From Ornithinimicrobium avium (GTDB lineage: Bacteria; Actinomycetota; Actinomycetes; Actinomycetales; Dermatophilaceae), in the NCBI RefSeq assembly GCF_003351765.1, contig NZ_CP031229.1, forward strand, positions 3,854,912 to 3,918,911: 64,000 bases of DNA, read 5' to 3'. The position numbers were made by a program, and so were the translations under genes. The first letter of the stretch is position 1. Every line of letters begins with the position of its first letter. The notes under the pieces were generated by a model. It ran no database searches and was not told the DNA's origin. It saw only the letters and a list, made by a program, of their open reading frames with translations. Positions 24,272 to 31,820 of the stretch are shown here, one piece after another.

Positions 24272-26044
24272 TCAGTCCTTGAGCTCGCAGAGGACGGCGC
24301 CGTTGGACACCGTCTCGCCGACGGTCGCGGACAGGCCGGTCACGGTGCCGTCCTTGTGCGCCTTGATCGGCTGCTCCATCTTCATCGCCTCGAGGACCAC
24401 GACCACGTCGCCCTGGGCGACCGGCTGGCCCTCGTCGACGGCGACCTTGACGATCGTGCCCTGCATCGGCGCGGTCACCGCGTCGCCCGAGGCGGCCGCG
24501 GTACCGCCACCGCCCCGCGTGCGCCTGGGCGCCTTCCTGCGTGCGGCCGGGCCGCCCCCGCTGCCACCGAGCGTCAGCCCGGCGGGGAGGGAGACCTCCA
24601 GGCGCTGCCCGCCGACCTCGACGACGACCCTCTGTCGCTCGCCGTCCGCGACGTCGGGCTCTGCGGTCGGGCCCGAGTAGGGCGGGATCTGGTTGTCGAA
24701 CTCGGTCTCGATCCACCGCGTGTGCACGCTGAACGACTCGTCGCCCTCGGGCGCGAAGGCCGGGTCGGACACGATGGCCCGGTGGAAGGGCAGGACCGTC
24801 GGCATGCCCTCGACCTCGAGCTCGCCGAGGGCGCGGCGCGCCCGCTCGAGGGCCTGCTCGCGGTCGCGGCCGGTGACGATGAGCTTGGCGATCATCGAGT
24901 CGAACGCGCCGGCGACGGTGTCGCCCTCGACGATCCCGGAGTCCCAGCGGACGCCCGGACCCTGGGGGACGACCATGCGCGAGACGGTGCCGGGCGCAGG
25001 CATGAAGTCCCGGCCGGCGTCCTCGCCGTTGATGCGGAACTCGAAGGCGTGCGCCGTGGCGACCGGGTCGTCGTAGCCGAGTTCCTCGCCGTCGGCGACG
25101 CGGAACTGCTCACGGACGAGGTCGACGCCGGTGACCTCCTCGGTGACCGGGTGCTCGACCTGGAGGCGGGTGTTGACCTCGAGGAAGGAGATCGTGCCGT
25201 CCTGGGCCACGAGGAACTCGCAGGTGCCGGCGTTGACGTAGCCGGCCTCCTTCATGATCGCCTTGCTGGCGCGCACGAGCTCGGCGTGCTGGGCGTCCGT
25301 CAGGAACGGGGCCGGTGCCTCCTCGACGAGCTTCTGGTTGCGGCGCTGGAGCGAGCAGTCGCGGGTCGAGACGACGACCACGTTGCCGTGCTGGTCGGCC
25401 AGGCACTGGGTCTCGACGTGGCGGGGCTTGTCGAGGAACTTCTCGACGAGGCACTCGCCGCGCCCGAACGCGGTGACCGCCTCACGGACGGCGGACTCGA
25501 ACAGCGCCGGGATCTCCTCCATGGTGCGGGCGACCTTGAGGCCACGACCGCCACCGCCGTAGACGGCTTTGATGGCGATGGGCAGGCCGAACTCCTGGGC
25601 GAGCGCGACGACCTCGTCGGCGTCCTTGACCGGGTCCTTGGTCCCCGGTGCCAGCGGGGCACCTGCCCTGACGGCGATGTGCTTGGCCTTGGCCTTGTCG
25701 CCGAGCGCGTCGATCGCCTCCGGACCAGGACCGATCCAGGTCAGCCCGGCGTCGATCACGGCCTGGGCGAAGGAGGCGTTCTCGGCGAGGAAGCCGTAGC
25801 CGGGGTGCACCGCGTCGGCGCCCGACTGCCGCGCGACCTCGATGAGCTTGTCCTGGACCAGGTAGGACTCCCCGGGGGTCGAGCCGCCCAGGGCGTAGGC
25901 CTCGTCGGCCACCTTGACGTGCAGCGCGTCGCGGTCGGGGTCGGCGTAGACGGCGACCGAGCCCAGTCCTGCGTCCTTGCAGGCTCGGGCGATACGGACG
26001 GCGATCTCGCCGCGGTTGGCGATGAGGACCTTGCTGATCGGCAT
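24272..26044 (-). CDS. accA3: Acyl-CoA carboxylase alpha subunit (biotin carboxylase and biotin carrier)
   Basis: A 590-residue two-domain subunit. The biotin carboxylase part has ANRGEIAVRIARACKDAG near the start, the glycine-rich ATP loop VYGGGGRGLKVA near 163 and FLEVNTRLQVEHPVTEEV near 285. A Gly/Ala/Arg linker (470-500) leads to the carrier domain with the biotinyl lysine in LEAMKMEQP near 555. It carboxylates biotin for one or more carboxyltransferases, such as the one at 31.8-33.4 kb, to make malonyl- or methylmalonyl-CoA. ATG 26044 has TAGTGT six bases upstream. The name follows the mycobacterial AccA3 type. Confidence 0.93.
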   Translation of the reverse strand: MPISKVLIANRGEIAVRIARACKDAGLGSVAVYADPDRDALHVKVADEAYALGGSTPGESYLVQDKLIEVARQSGADAVHPGYGFLAENASFAQAVIDAGLTWIGPGPEAIDALGDKAKAKHIAVRAGAPLAPGTKDPVKDADEVVALAQEFGLPIAIKAVYGGGGRGLKVARTMEEIPALFESAVREAVTAFGRGECLVEKFLDKPRHVETQCLADQHGNVVVVSTRDCSLQRRNQKLVEEAPAPFLTDAQHAELVRASKAIMKEAGYVNAGTCEFLVAQDGTISFLEVNTRLQVEHPVTEEVTGVDLVREQFRVADGEELGYDDPVATAHAFEFRINGEDAGRDFMPAPGTVSRMVVPQGPGVRWDSGIVEGDTVAGAFDSMIAKLIVTGRDREQALERARRALGELEVEGMPTVLPFHRAIVSDPAFAPEGDESFSVHTRWIETEFDNQIPPYSGPTAEPDVADGERQRVVVEVGGQRLEVSLPAGLTLGGSGGGPAARRKAPRRTRGGGGTAAASGDAVTAPMQGTIVKVAVDEGQPVAQGDVVVVLEAMKMEQPIKAHKDGTVTGLSATVGETVSNGAVLCELKD

Positions 26045-26050
26045 GGGGTC

Positions 26051-26056
26051 ACACTA
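26051..26056 (-). promoter_or_regulatory. -10 box of accA3 (leaderless type)
   Basis: TAGTGT on the minus strand, six bases before the ATG of the carboxylase gene; no Shine-Dalgarno is present. Confidence 0.55.
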
Positions 26057-26121
26057 GTGCCACGGGGTATGCCGGACAGTGGCAACCCGCTGGGCCCGCC
26101 CCCCGCGTCGCCGCCGCCCCG

Positions 26122-26874
26122 TCAGCCGGTGGTCAGGTCCGGCAGCGTGGAGGCGGCGCCCCGGATGTGGGCCTCCACCAGGTCGGGGGCCAGGTCGGCG
26201 CGGCCCTCGCTGATCGCCCGGAAGATGCCGTGGTGCTCGCTGCGCAGGGTGGCGACCATGGCCTCCCAGTCCTCCACCTTCCGGAAGGCCTCCAGGTGGC
26301 GGGAGCGCAGCGAGGCGCGGATCGCCTCGGTCAGGCTGGCGAACAGCCGGTTGGCGCCGGCCTGGGCGATCGAGACGTGGAAGTCGGTGTCCGCGTCGTT
26401 GAAGGCCTCCCGGCTCAGGCTCTCGTCGTCCATGAGCTCCAGGTGGGCACGGACCCGGTCCAGCGCCTCGGCGTCGGTGTGCTCCGCCGCCAGCGCGACG
26501 CTGGAGCGCTCCAGCAGGATGCGGGCCTCCACGATCTCCTCGATGCGGAAGTTGGCCAGCTCGACGTGCAGCCGGAGGAGCCGGGTGAGAGCGGCGCTGG
26601 GCATGGCGGCGATGAAGGTGCCGGCACCGCGACCCGAGCCCACGCTGGAGCGGAGCACCCCGTGGCTCTCCAGCACCCGGATCGCCTCGCGCACGCCGGC
26701 CCGGCTGACCTGGAGCCGGGCGGCGAGGTCCCGCTCGGCGGGCAGGGGATCGCCCACCGTGAGCGTGCCGGCCATGATCTGGTCCTCGATCGCCTCGATG
26801 ACCAGCTCGTGGGTGCTGGTGCGCGCCACCGGGCCCCAGTCCGGGCCGGTCTCGTCGCCTGCGGTGCCTGCCAT
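26122..26874 (-). CDS. GntR/FadR-family regulator, LldR-like
   Basis: A 250-residue regulator. The winged helix-turn-helix lies at about residues 22-90 (DPLPAERDLAARLQVSRAGV), the FCD ligand domain follows (EEIVEARILLERSSVALAA; metal-binding DTDFHVSIAQAG and HLEAFR... HHGIFRAI). FCD regulators of this branch respond to lactate or similar organic acids. The gene diverges from a lactate permease and lactate dehydrogenase, and a FadR-type palindrome sits at the permease promoter, so it most likely represses them until lactate binds. Half-sites (GACCACTGACCG) also lie upstream of its own start. Confidence 0.88.
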   Translation of the reverse strand: MAGTAGDETGPDWGPVARTSTHELVIEAIEDQIMAGTLTVGDPLPAERDLAARLQVSRAGVREAIRVLESHGVLRSSVGSGRGAGTFIAAMPSAALTRLLRLHVELANFRIEEIVEARILLERSSVALAAEHTDAEALDRVRAHLELMDDESLSREAFNDADTDFHVSIAQAGANRLFASLTEAIRASLRSRHLEAFRKVEDWEAMVATLRSEHHGIFRAISEGRADLAPDLVEAHIRGAASTLPDLTTG

Positions 26875-26952
26875 CTTTGGTCCAACCTCACGGTGGTCGA
26901 GTCGGTCAGTGGTCTGAGTTCCTGTCTAGCAGGGAAAAGTCGCCGGCGGGTC

Positions 26953-27003
26953 TTGACGGTTCGGTCCGGTTCGCCCTAGTCTGCCCACAGTGGTCAGACC
27001 ACT
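26953..27003 (+). promoter_or_regulatory. Lactate operon promoter with FadR-type operator at +1
   Basis: TTGACG at 26953-26958, an 18-bp spacer and TAGTCT at 26977-26982 form a good vegetative promoter. The predicted start at about 26989 is the first base of AGTGGTCAGACCACT (26989-27003), a perfect 15-bp palindrome containing TGGTNNNACCA, the GntR/FadR operator consensus. A repressor bound there would block the start of transcription. Confidence 0.8.
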
Positions 27004-27088
27004 AAGAGATCAGCCAATTAGATCATCCTTGGACATCAACGGCGATGGGCACCTGGCACCGCCGTTCCGCACTCATGACGGAGACGAC

Positions 27089-28774
27089 ATGTACACACCG
27101 GATCTGGCTCCCCTCGCGGGCAGCCTGCTGTGGTCCTCCCTGGCGGCCGCCCTGCCCCTGGTGACGATCTTCGTGGCCCTGGGAGTCCTGCGCTGGAAGG
27201 CGCACTGGGCCGGGCTGGCCGCGCTCGCGGTCGCGGCCGCCGTCGCGGTCCTCGCCTACGGCATGCCGGTCCACCTGGTCGGACTGTCCGCGGCGCAGGG
27301 ATTCACCTTCGGCCTCTTCCCGATCATGTGGATCGTGGTCAACGCCATCTGGCTCTACGAGCTCACGGTCCGCTCCGGACGGTTCGAGGACCTGCGCCTG
27401 GTCATCGACGCGATCTCCGACGACCCCCGCGTGCAGGCGATCATCATCGCCTTCTGCTTCGGGGGGCTGCTCGAGGCGCTGGCCGGCTTCGGCGCCCCGG
27501 TCGCGATCACCGGCGTCATGCTGATGGCGGTCGGGTTCACCGCGATGCGCGCGGCCACCGTCGTCCTGGTCGCCAACACCGCGCCGGTGGCCTTCGGCGC
27601 CATCGCCATCCCGATCATCACCGCCGGCAACCTGACCGGCATCGACTACCAGCACATCGGTGCAGTCGTCGGGCACCAGACCCCGCTGCTGGCCGTCTTC
27701 GTGCCGCTCTTCCTCGTGATCCTGGTCGACGGCCGGCGTGGCGTCCGGCAGCTGTGGCCCCTGGCCGTCGTCGTCGGCGTGGTCTTCGCGGTGGCGCAGT
27801 GGTTCTCCTCCAACTACCTCTCGGTCGAGCTCACCGACATCGTCGCCTCGCTGGCGGGCCTCGCCGCTGCCGTGCTCATGCTCCAGGTCTGGAAGCCGCA
27901 GGGCGGCGCCGAGGCCCAGGCTCGGATGGATGCCGAGCGCGAGCAGGAGGACGCCGGCCCGGTCGACACCAGCGGCACCGGCGGTGCCGTGGCGACCCTG
28001 GAGCGCACCCAGGTGGCCCTGACCGGCAGCCGCGTCTTCCTCGCGCTCTTCCCTTACCTGCTCGTCATCGTGGTCTTCTCCCTGGCCAAGCTGTGGCGGC
28101 CGCTGACCTCCTGGCTGGCCACCACGGACGTCAAGATCGCCTGGCCGGGCCTGGACGGCAACATCTTCACCGCCGCCGGTGAGCTGTCCTCCAGCACCGT
28201 CTACAGCTTCCAGTGGCTCTCCTCGCCCGGGACGATGCTGCTGATCTCCGGGGTCGTCGTGGCCCTGGTCTACCGGATGTCGGCCGCGGACGCCGCCGAC
28301 GTCTACCGCCGGACCGTGGTCAAGATGCGCTTCGCCATCCTCACCGTCGGTTTCGTCCTGGCCCTGGCCTACGTGATGAACCAGTCGGGCCAGACGATCA
28401 CCATCGGCACCTGGATCGCCGGCACCGGCGCCGCCTTCGCGTTCTTCTCCCCGATCCTGGGCTGGATCGGCACGGCGGTCACGGGGTCGGACACCAGCGC
28501 CAACGCGCTCTTCGCCACCCTCCAGCAGACCGCGGCGCAGAAGGCCGGCATCGACCCGGCGCTGCTCGTCGCCGCCAACACCGCCGGCGGCGTCGTCGGC
28601 AAGATGATCAGCCCGCAGAACCTGACGATCGCCGCGACCGCCGTGGGCCTGGTCGGCCGCGAGTCCGACATCTTCCGCAAGGTCATCTGGTGGAGCCTGG
28701 GCATGCTCCTCGGGCTCTGCCTGCTCGTCGGCCTGCAGTCCACCGTCCTGTCCTGGATGGTGCCCACCCTCTGA
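27089..28774 (+). CDS. lctP: L-lactate permease (LctP family)
   Basis: A 561-residue permease with about thirteen membrane helices that brings lactate or glycolate in with protons. The family hallmarks are GGLLEALAGFGAPVAITGVML near residue 125 and, near the C-terminus, GSDTSANALFATLQQTAA and NTAGGVVGKMISPQN. A charged cytoplasmic loop at about 270-300 divides the protein. ATG 27089 has CGGAGA upstream; an upstream ATG in the same frame does not exist, and GTG 26990 lies inside the operator. It is 58 bp ahead of lldD and under the LldR-type operator. Confidence 0.93.
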   Translation: MYTPDLAPLAGSLLWSSLAAALPLVTIFVALGVLRWKAHWAGLAALAVAAAVAVLAYGMPVHLVGLSAAQGFTFGLFPIMWIVVNAIWLYELTVRSGRFEDLRLVIDAISDDPRVQAIIIAFCFGGLLEALAGFGAPVAITGVMLMAVGFTAMRAATVVLVANTAPVAFGAIAIPIITAGNLTGIDYQHIGAVVGHQTPLLAVFVPLFLVILVDGRRGVRQLWPLAVVVGVVFAVAQWFSSNYLSVELTDIVASLAGLAAAVLMLQVWKPQGGAEAQARMDAEREQEDAGPVDTSGTGGAVATLERTQVALTGSRVFLALFPYLLVIVVFSLAKLWRPLTSWLATTDVKIAWPGLDGNIFTAAGELSSSTVYSFQWLSSPGTMLLISGVVVALVYRMSAADAADVYRRTVVKMRFAILTVGFVLALAYVMNQSGQTITIGTWIAGTGAAFAFFSPILGWIGTAVTGSDTSANALFATLQQTAAQKAGIDPALLVAANTAGGVVGKMISPQNLTIAATAVGLVGRESDIFRKVIWWSLGMLLGLCLLVGLQSTVLSWMVPTL

Positions 28775-28832
28775 CCTGCCGGTCCTGCCACCCTGGGACG
28801 ATGCGTCCCGCCCTCCGAAGGAGATGACTCTC

Positions 28833-30104
28833 ATGGTCCAGCGACAGATACCGAAACCCGAAGAGATCTTCGAGCTGCTGAAGTTCAGGAAGTTCGACCC
28901 CGACGGCAGGCGACGCCGGCTGGCGTCGGCGCAGACGATCGAGGACCTGCGGCGGATCGCCAAGCGGCGCACGCCCGCGGCGGCCTTCGACTACACCGAC
29001 GGCGCCGCCGAGGGCGAGGTCTCGCTGCGCCGGGCGCTGCAGGCCTTCGAGGACGTGGAGTTCCACCCCTCGATCCTCAAGGACGTCTCGGAGGTCAACA
29101 CCTCCACGACCGTCCTCGGGGACACCTCGGCCCTGCCGTTCGGCATCGCCCCTACCGGGTTCACGCGGCTGATGCAGACCGAGGGCGAGACCGCCGGCGC
29201 CGGGGCCGCGGGCGCCGCCGGCATCCCGTTCACGCTGTCCACCCTGGGCACCACCTCCATCGAGGACGTCAAGGCGGCCAACCCGCACGGCCGCAACTGG
29301 TTCCAGCTCTACGTGATGCGGCAGCGCGAGATCTCCTACGGCCTGGTGGAGCGGGCCGCGCAGGCCGGCTTCGACACCCTGTTCTTCACGGTGGACACCC
29401 CGGTCGCCGGGGCCAGGCTGCGGGACGCGCGCAACGGCTTCTCCATCCCGCCGCAGATCGCCCTGCGCACCGTCGCCAACGCCGCCGTCCGCCCCTGGTG
29501 GTGGTGGGACTTCCTGACCACCCCCAAGCTGGAGTTCGCCTCGCTGAGCGAGACCGGCGGCACCGTCGGCGAGCTGCTCAACTCGGCGATGGACCCCTCG
29601 ATCAACTTCGAGGACCTCGCCGAGATCCGGGCGATGTGGCCGGGCAGGCTCGCGATCAAGGGCGTCCAGACGGTGGAGGACGCCAGGCGGCTGGCCGACC
29701 TCGGGGTCGACGCGGTCCTGCTGTCCAACCACGGCGGCCGCCAGCTCGACCGGGCCCCCGTGCCCTTCCACCTGCTGCCCGAGGTGGTGCGCGAGGTCGG
29801 CGACGACGTCGAGGTCATGGTGGACACCGGCATCCGCAACGGCGGCGACATCGTCGCCTGCCTGGCGATGGGAGCCCGCTTCACCCTGATCGGCCGCGCC
29901 TACCTCTACGGCCTGATGGCCGGCGGTCGCGAGGGTGTGGACCGCACCATCGAGATCCTGGCCGACCAGGTGCGGCGCACCATGCAGCTGCTCCAGGTGC
30001 GCACCGTCGAGGAGCTCAACCCCTCGCACGTCACGCAGCTGTCCCGGTTCACCCGGGTCGACGCTCCGGCGCCGCCCGCGGTCAGCCGGCGGCGAGACCT
30101 CTGA
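28833..30104 (+). CDS. lldD: L-lactate dehydrogenase, FMN-dependent (alpha-hydroxy-acid oxidase family)
   Basis: A 423-residue flavin enzyme that oxidises L-lactate to pyruvate and passes electrons to the quinone pool at the membrane. Substrate and FMN residues are visible in PFGIAPTGFTRLM near 100, FFTVDTPVAGAR near 185, AIKGVQ near 270, LSNHGGRQLDRAP near 290 (active histidine) and VDTGIRNGGDI near 325. Residues WWWWDFL near 215 lie in the variable loop. ATG 28833 is preferred over 28824, since the AAGGAG element is nine bases before it and only touches the earlier one. It is second in the lactate operon. Confidence 0.92.
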   Translation: MVQRQIPKPEEIFELLKFRKFDPDGRRRRLASAQTIEDLRRIAKRRTPAAAFDYTDGAAEGEVSLRRALQAFEDVEFHPSILKDVSEVNTSTTVLGDTSALPFGIAPTGFTRLMQTEGETAGAGAAGAAGIPFTLSTLGTTSIEDVKAANPHGRNWFQLYVMRQREISYGLVERAAQAGFDTLFFTVDTPVAGARLRDARNGFSIPPQIALRTVANAAVRPWWWWDFLTTPKLEFASLSETGGTVGELLNSAMDPSINFEDLAEIRAMWPGRLAIKGVQTVEDARRLADLGVDAVLLSNHGGRQLDRAPVPFHLLPEVVREVGDDVEVMVDTGIRNGGDIVACLAMGARFTLIGRAYLYGLMAGGREGVDRTIEILADQVRRTMQLLQVRTVEELNPSHVTQLSRFTRVDAPAPPAVSRRRDL

Positions 30105-30486
30105 GGTCCTCCTGGCAGCGCCGCTCGAGCTCCTCCAGCTCGCGCAGCGAGTCCTCGATGTCGCGGCGTCGGCCCTCCAGGTCGACGCGGCGGTCGTCGA
30201 TCTGGCCCAGCAGGTAGCGCAGCTGGCCGGCCTCGCCGGGCTGGTCGTCGTACATCCCCAGGATCGTGGAGATCTCCTCGAGCGGGAAGCCGAGACGTCG
30301 ACCGCGCAGCACGAGGGCCAGGCGGGTGCGCTCGCGGCGGTGGTAGAGCCGGCGCTGCCCGTCCCGCTCGGGGGAGAGCAGCCCCAGGTGCTCGTAGTGG
30401 CGCAGCGCCCGGTGGGTGACGTCGAAGTCGTCGGCCATCTGGGCGATCGTCCAGGTCGGGTCGGTCTCGTCAATCTGGTCGGGCAC
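30082..30486 (-). CDS. MerR-family regulator (LiuR/AdhR-like)
   Basis: A 134-residue MerR regulator: N-terminal winged helix (WTIAQMADDFDVTHRALRHY near residue 11, then YEHLGLLSPERDGQRRLY) and a C-terminal coiled coil (LLGQIDDRRVDLEGRRRDIE). No cysteines for metal are seen, so it belongs to the group that responds to organic ligands, often near acyl-CoA dehydrogenase genes. GTG 30486 has AAGGA five bases upstream. It diverges from an acyl-CoA dehydrogenase across a large inverted repeat, and its last 23 bases overlap the end of lldD on the opposite strand. Confidence 0.88.
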   Translation of the reverse strand: MPDQIDETDPTWTIAQMADDFDVTHRALRHYEHLGLLSPERDGQRRLYHRRERTRLALVLRGRRLGFPLEEISTILGMYDDQPGEAGQLRYLLGQIDDRRVDLEGRRRDIEDSLRELEELERRCQEDLRGLAAG

Positions 30487-30513
30487 GGTTGTCCTTACGT
30501 CAAGTACGGGTGC

Positions 30514-30557
30514 CCCCATCGTGCTTGACCTTTGCGTCAACGTCAAGCACGATGGGG
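30514..30557. promoter_or_regulatory. Symmetric MerR operator-promoter
   Basis: A perfect inverted repeat with 16-bp arms (CCCCATCGTGCTTGAC at 30514-30529 and its complement at 30542-30557) and a 12-bp spacer. Each arm holds TTGAC as a -35 element and CACGAT as a -10-like element 17 bp away on the opposite side, so the two divergent promoters are built from the same palindrome. This is the arrangement expected for a MerR activator acting on both its own gene and the acyl-CoA dehydrogenase gene. Confidence 0.8.
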
Positions 30558-30616
30558 ACGTGCACGCGGTAGCGGGCGCACCCCATACCCCCGGACCCGA
30601 AGGATTGCGGACACCG

Positions 30617-31798
30617 ATGTTCGAGCTGAGCCAGGACCACGAGGACTTCCGCCGGCTGGTGCGCGAGTTCGCCGAGGGTGAGATCGCCCCGCACGTGCAG
30701 GAGTGGGACCGGGAGAGCCGCTTCCCGGTGCACCTCGTGCCCGCGATGGGCGAGCTGGGACTGTTCGGCCTGGAGGCGCCCGAGGAGTTCGGCGGCGCCG
30801 GGATGGAGGGGCAGGGGTTCAGCTACCTGTGCGTGGCGATCGAGGAGCTCGGTCGGGTCGACCAGGCCATGGGCATCACCCTCGAGGCCGGGGTGGGCCT
30901 GGGCATCAACCCGATCCAGACCTACGGGTCGAAGGAGCAGAAGGAGCGCTGGCTGCCCGACCTCGTCGCCGGGCGCACGCTCGCCGGCTTCGGTCTGACC
31001 GAGCCGGAGGCCGGCTCCGACGCCGGGGCGACGCGCACCCGCGCGGTCCTGCAGGACGGCGAGTGGGTGGTCGACGGGGCCAAGGCGTTCATCACCAACT
31101 CCGGCACCGACATCACCTCGGTGGTCACGGTCACGGCCAGGACCGGTGAGCTCGAGGACGGCAGGCCCGAGATCAGCGCGATCATCGTGCCCAGCGGCAC
31201 CGAGGGGTTCGTGGTCGAGCCGGCCTACCGCAAGCTCGGCTGGCACATCTCCGACACCCACGGCCTGACCTTCGAGGGCGCGCGCGTCCCGGAGGCCAAC
31301 CTGCTCGGCGAGCGCGGGCAGGGGTTCAAGCAGTTCCTCAAGACCCTCGACGACGGGCGCATCGCGATCGCCGCGCTCGCGGTCGGCTGCATCCAGCGGA
31401 TGCTGGAGGAGACCACCCGCTACAGCCAGGAGCGCCTCGCGTTCGGCCGCCCGATCGCGGTCAACCAGGGCGTCTCCTTCCAGATCTCCGACATCGCGGT
31501 GATGGCCGAGGCCTCCCGCGCCCTCGTCTACAAGGCGGCCTGGCTCAAGGAGCAGCAGCACGCCGGCAAGCGCTCGGTCGCCGAGGTCAAGCAGGCCGCC
31601 GCGATCGCCAAGCTCTACGCCACCGAGGCCGCGGTCAGCTCCACGCGCATCGCCACGCAGGTCTTCGGCGGCAACGGCTTCATGGAGGAGTACCCCGTCG
31701 CCCGCTTCTACCGCGACGCCAAGATCCTGGAGATCGGCGAGGGCACCTCGGAGGTCCAGCGGATGCTCATCGCGCGCGGCCTCGGCCTGCCGGCCTGA
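30617..31798 (+). CDS. Acyl-CoA dehydrogenase
   Basis: A 393-residue FAD enzyme that makes an alpha,beta double bond in an acyl-CoA. Family signatures are FGLTEPEAGSDAGATRT near 128 and ITNSGTD near 168, the C-terminal VFGGNGFMEEYPVARFYRDA, and EIGEGTSEVQRMLIA, where the catalytic glutamate lies in the EGT motif. It is followed 22 bp later by a carboxyltransferase, and lies opposite a MerR regulator, which resembles leucine or terpenoid (liu/atu-like) degradation clusters, although the carboxylase partner lacks the methylcrotonyl-CoA signature. Chain length cannot be told from sequence. GTG 30560 is an alternative start. Confidence 0.92.
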   Translation: MFELSQDHEDFRRLVREFAEGEIAPHVQEWDRESRFPVHLVPAMGELGLFGLEAPEEFGGAGMEGQGFSYLCVAIEELGRVDQAMGITLEAGVGLGINPIQTYGSKEQKERWLPDLVAGRTLAGFGLTEPEAGSDAGATRTRAVLQDGEWVVDGAKAFITNSGTDITSVVTVTARTGELEDGRPEISAIIVPSGTEGFVVEPAYRKLGWHISDTHGLTFEGARVPEANLLGERGQGFKQFLKTLDDGRIAIAALAVGCIQRMLEETTRYSQERLAFGRPIAVNQGVSFQISDIAVMAEASRALVYKAAWLKEQQHAGKRSVAEVKQAAAIAKLYATEAAVSSTRIATQVFGGNGFMEEYPVARFYRDAKILEIGEGTSEVQRMLIARGLGLPA

Positions 31799-31820
31799 GC
31801 ACGGTGGCACGATGACAGGT

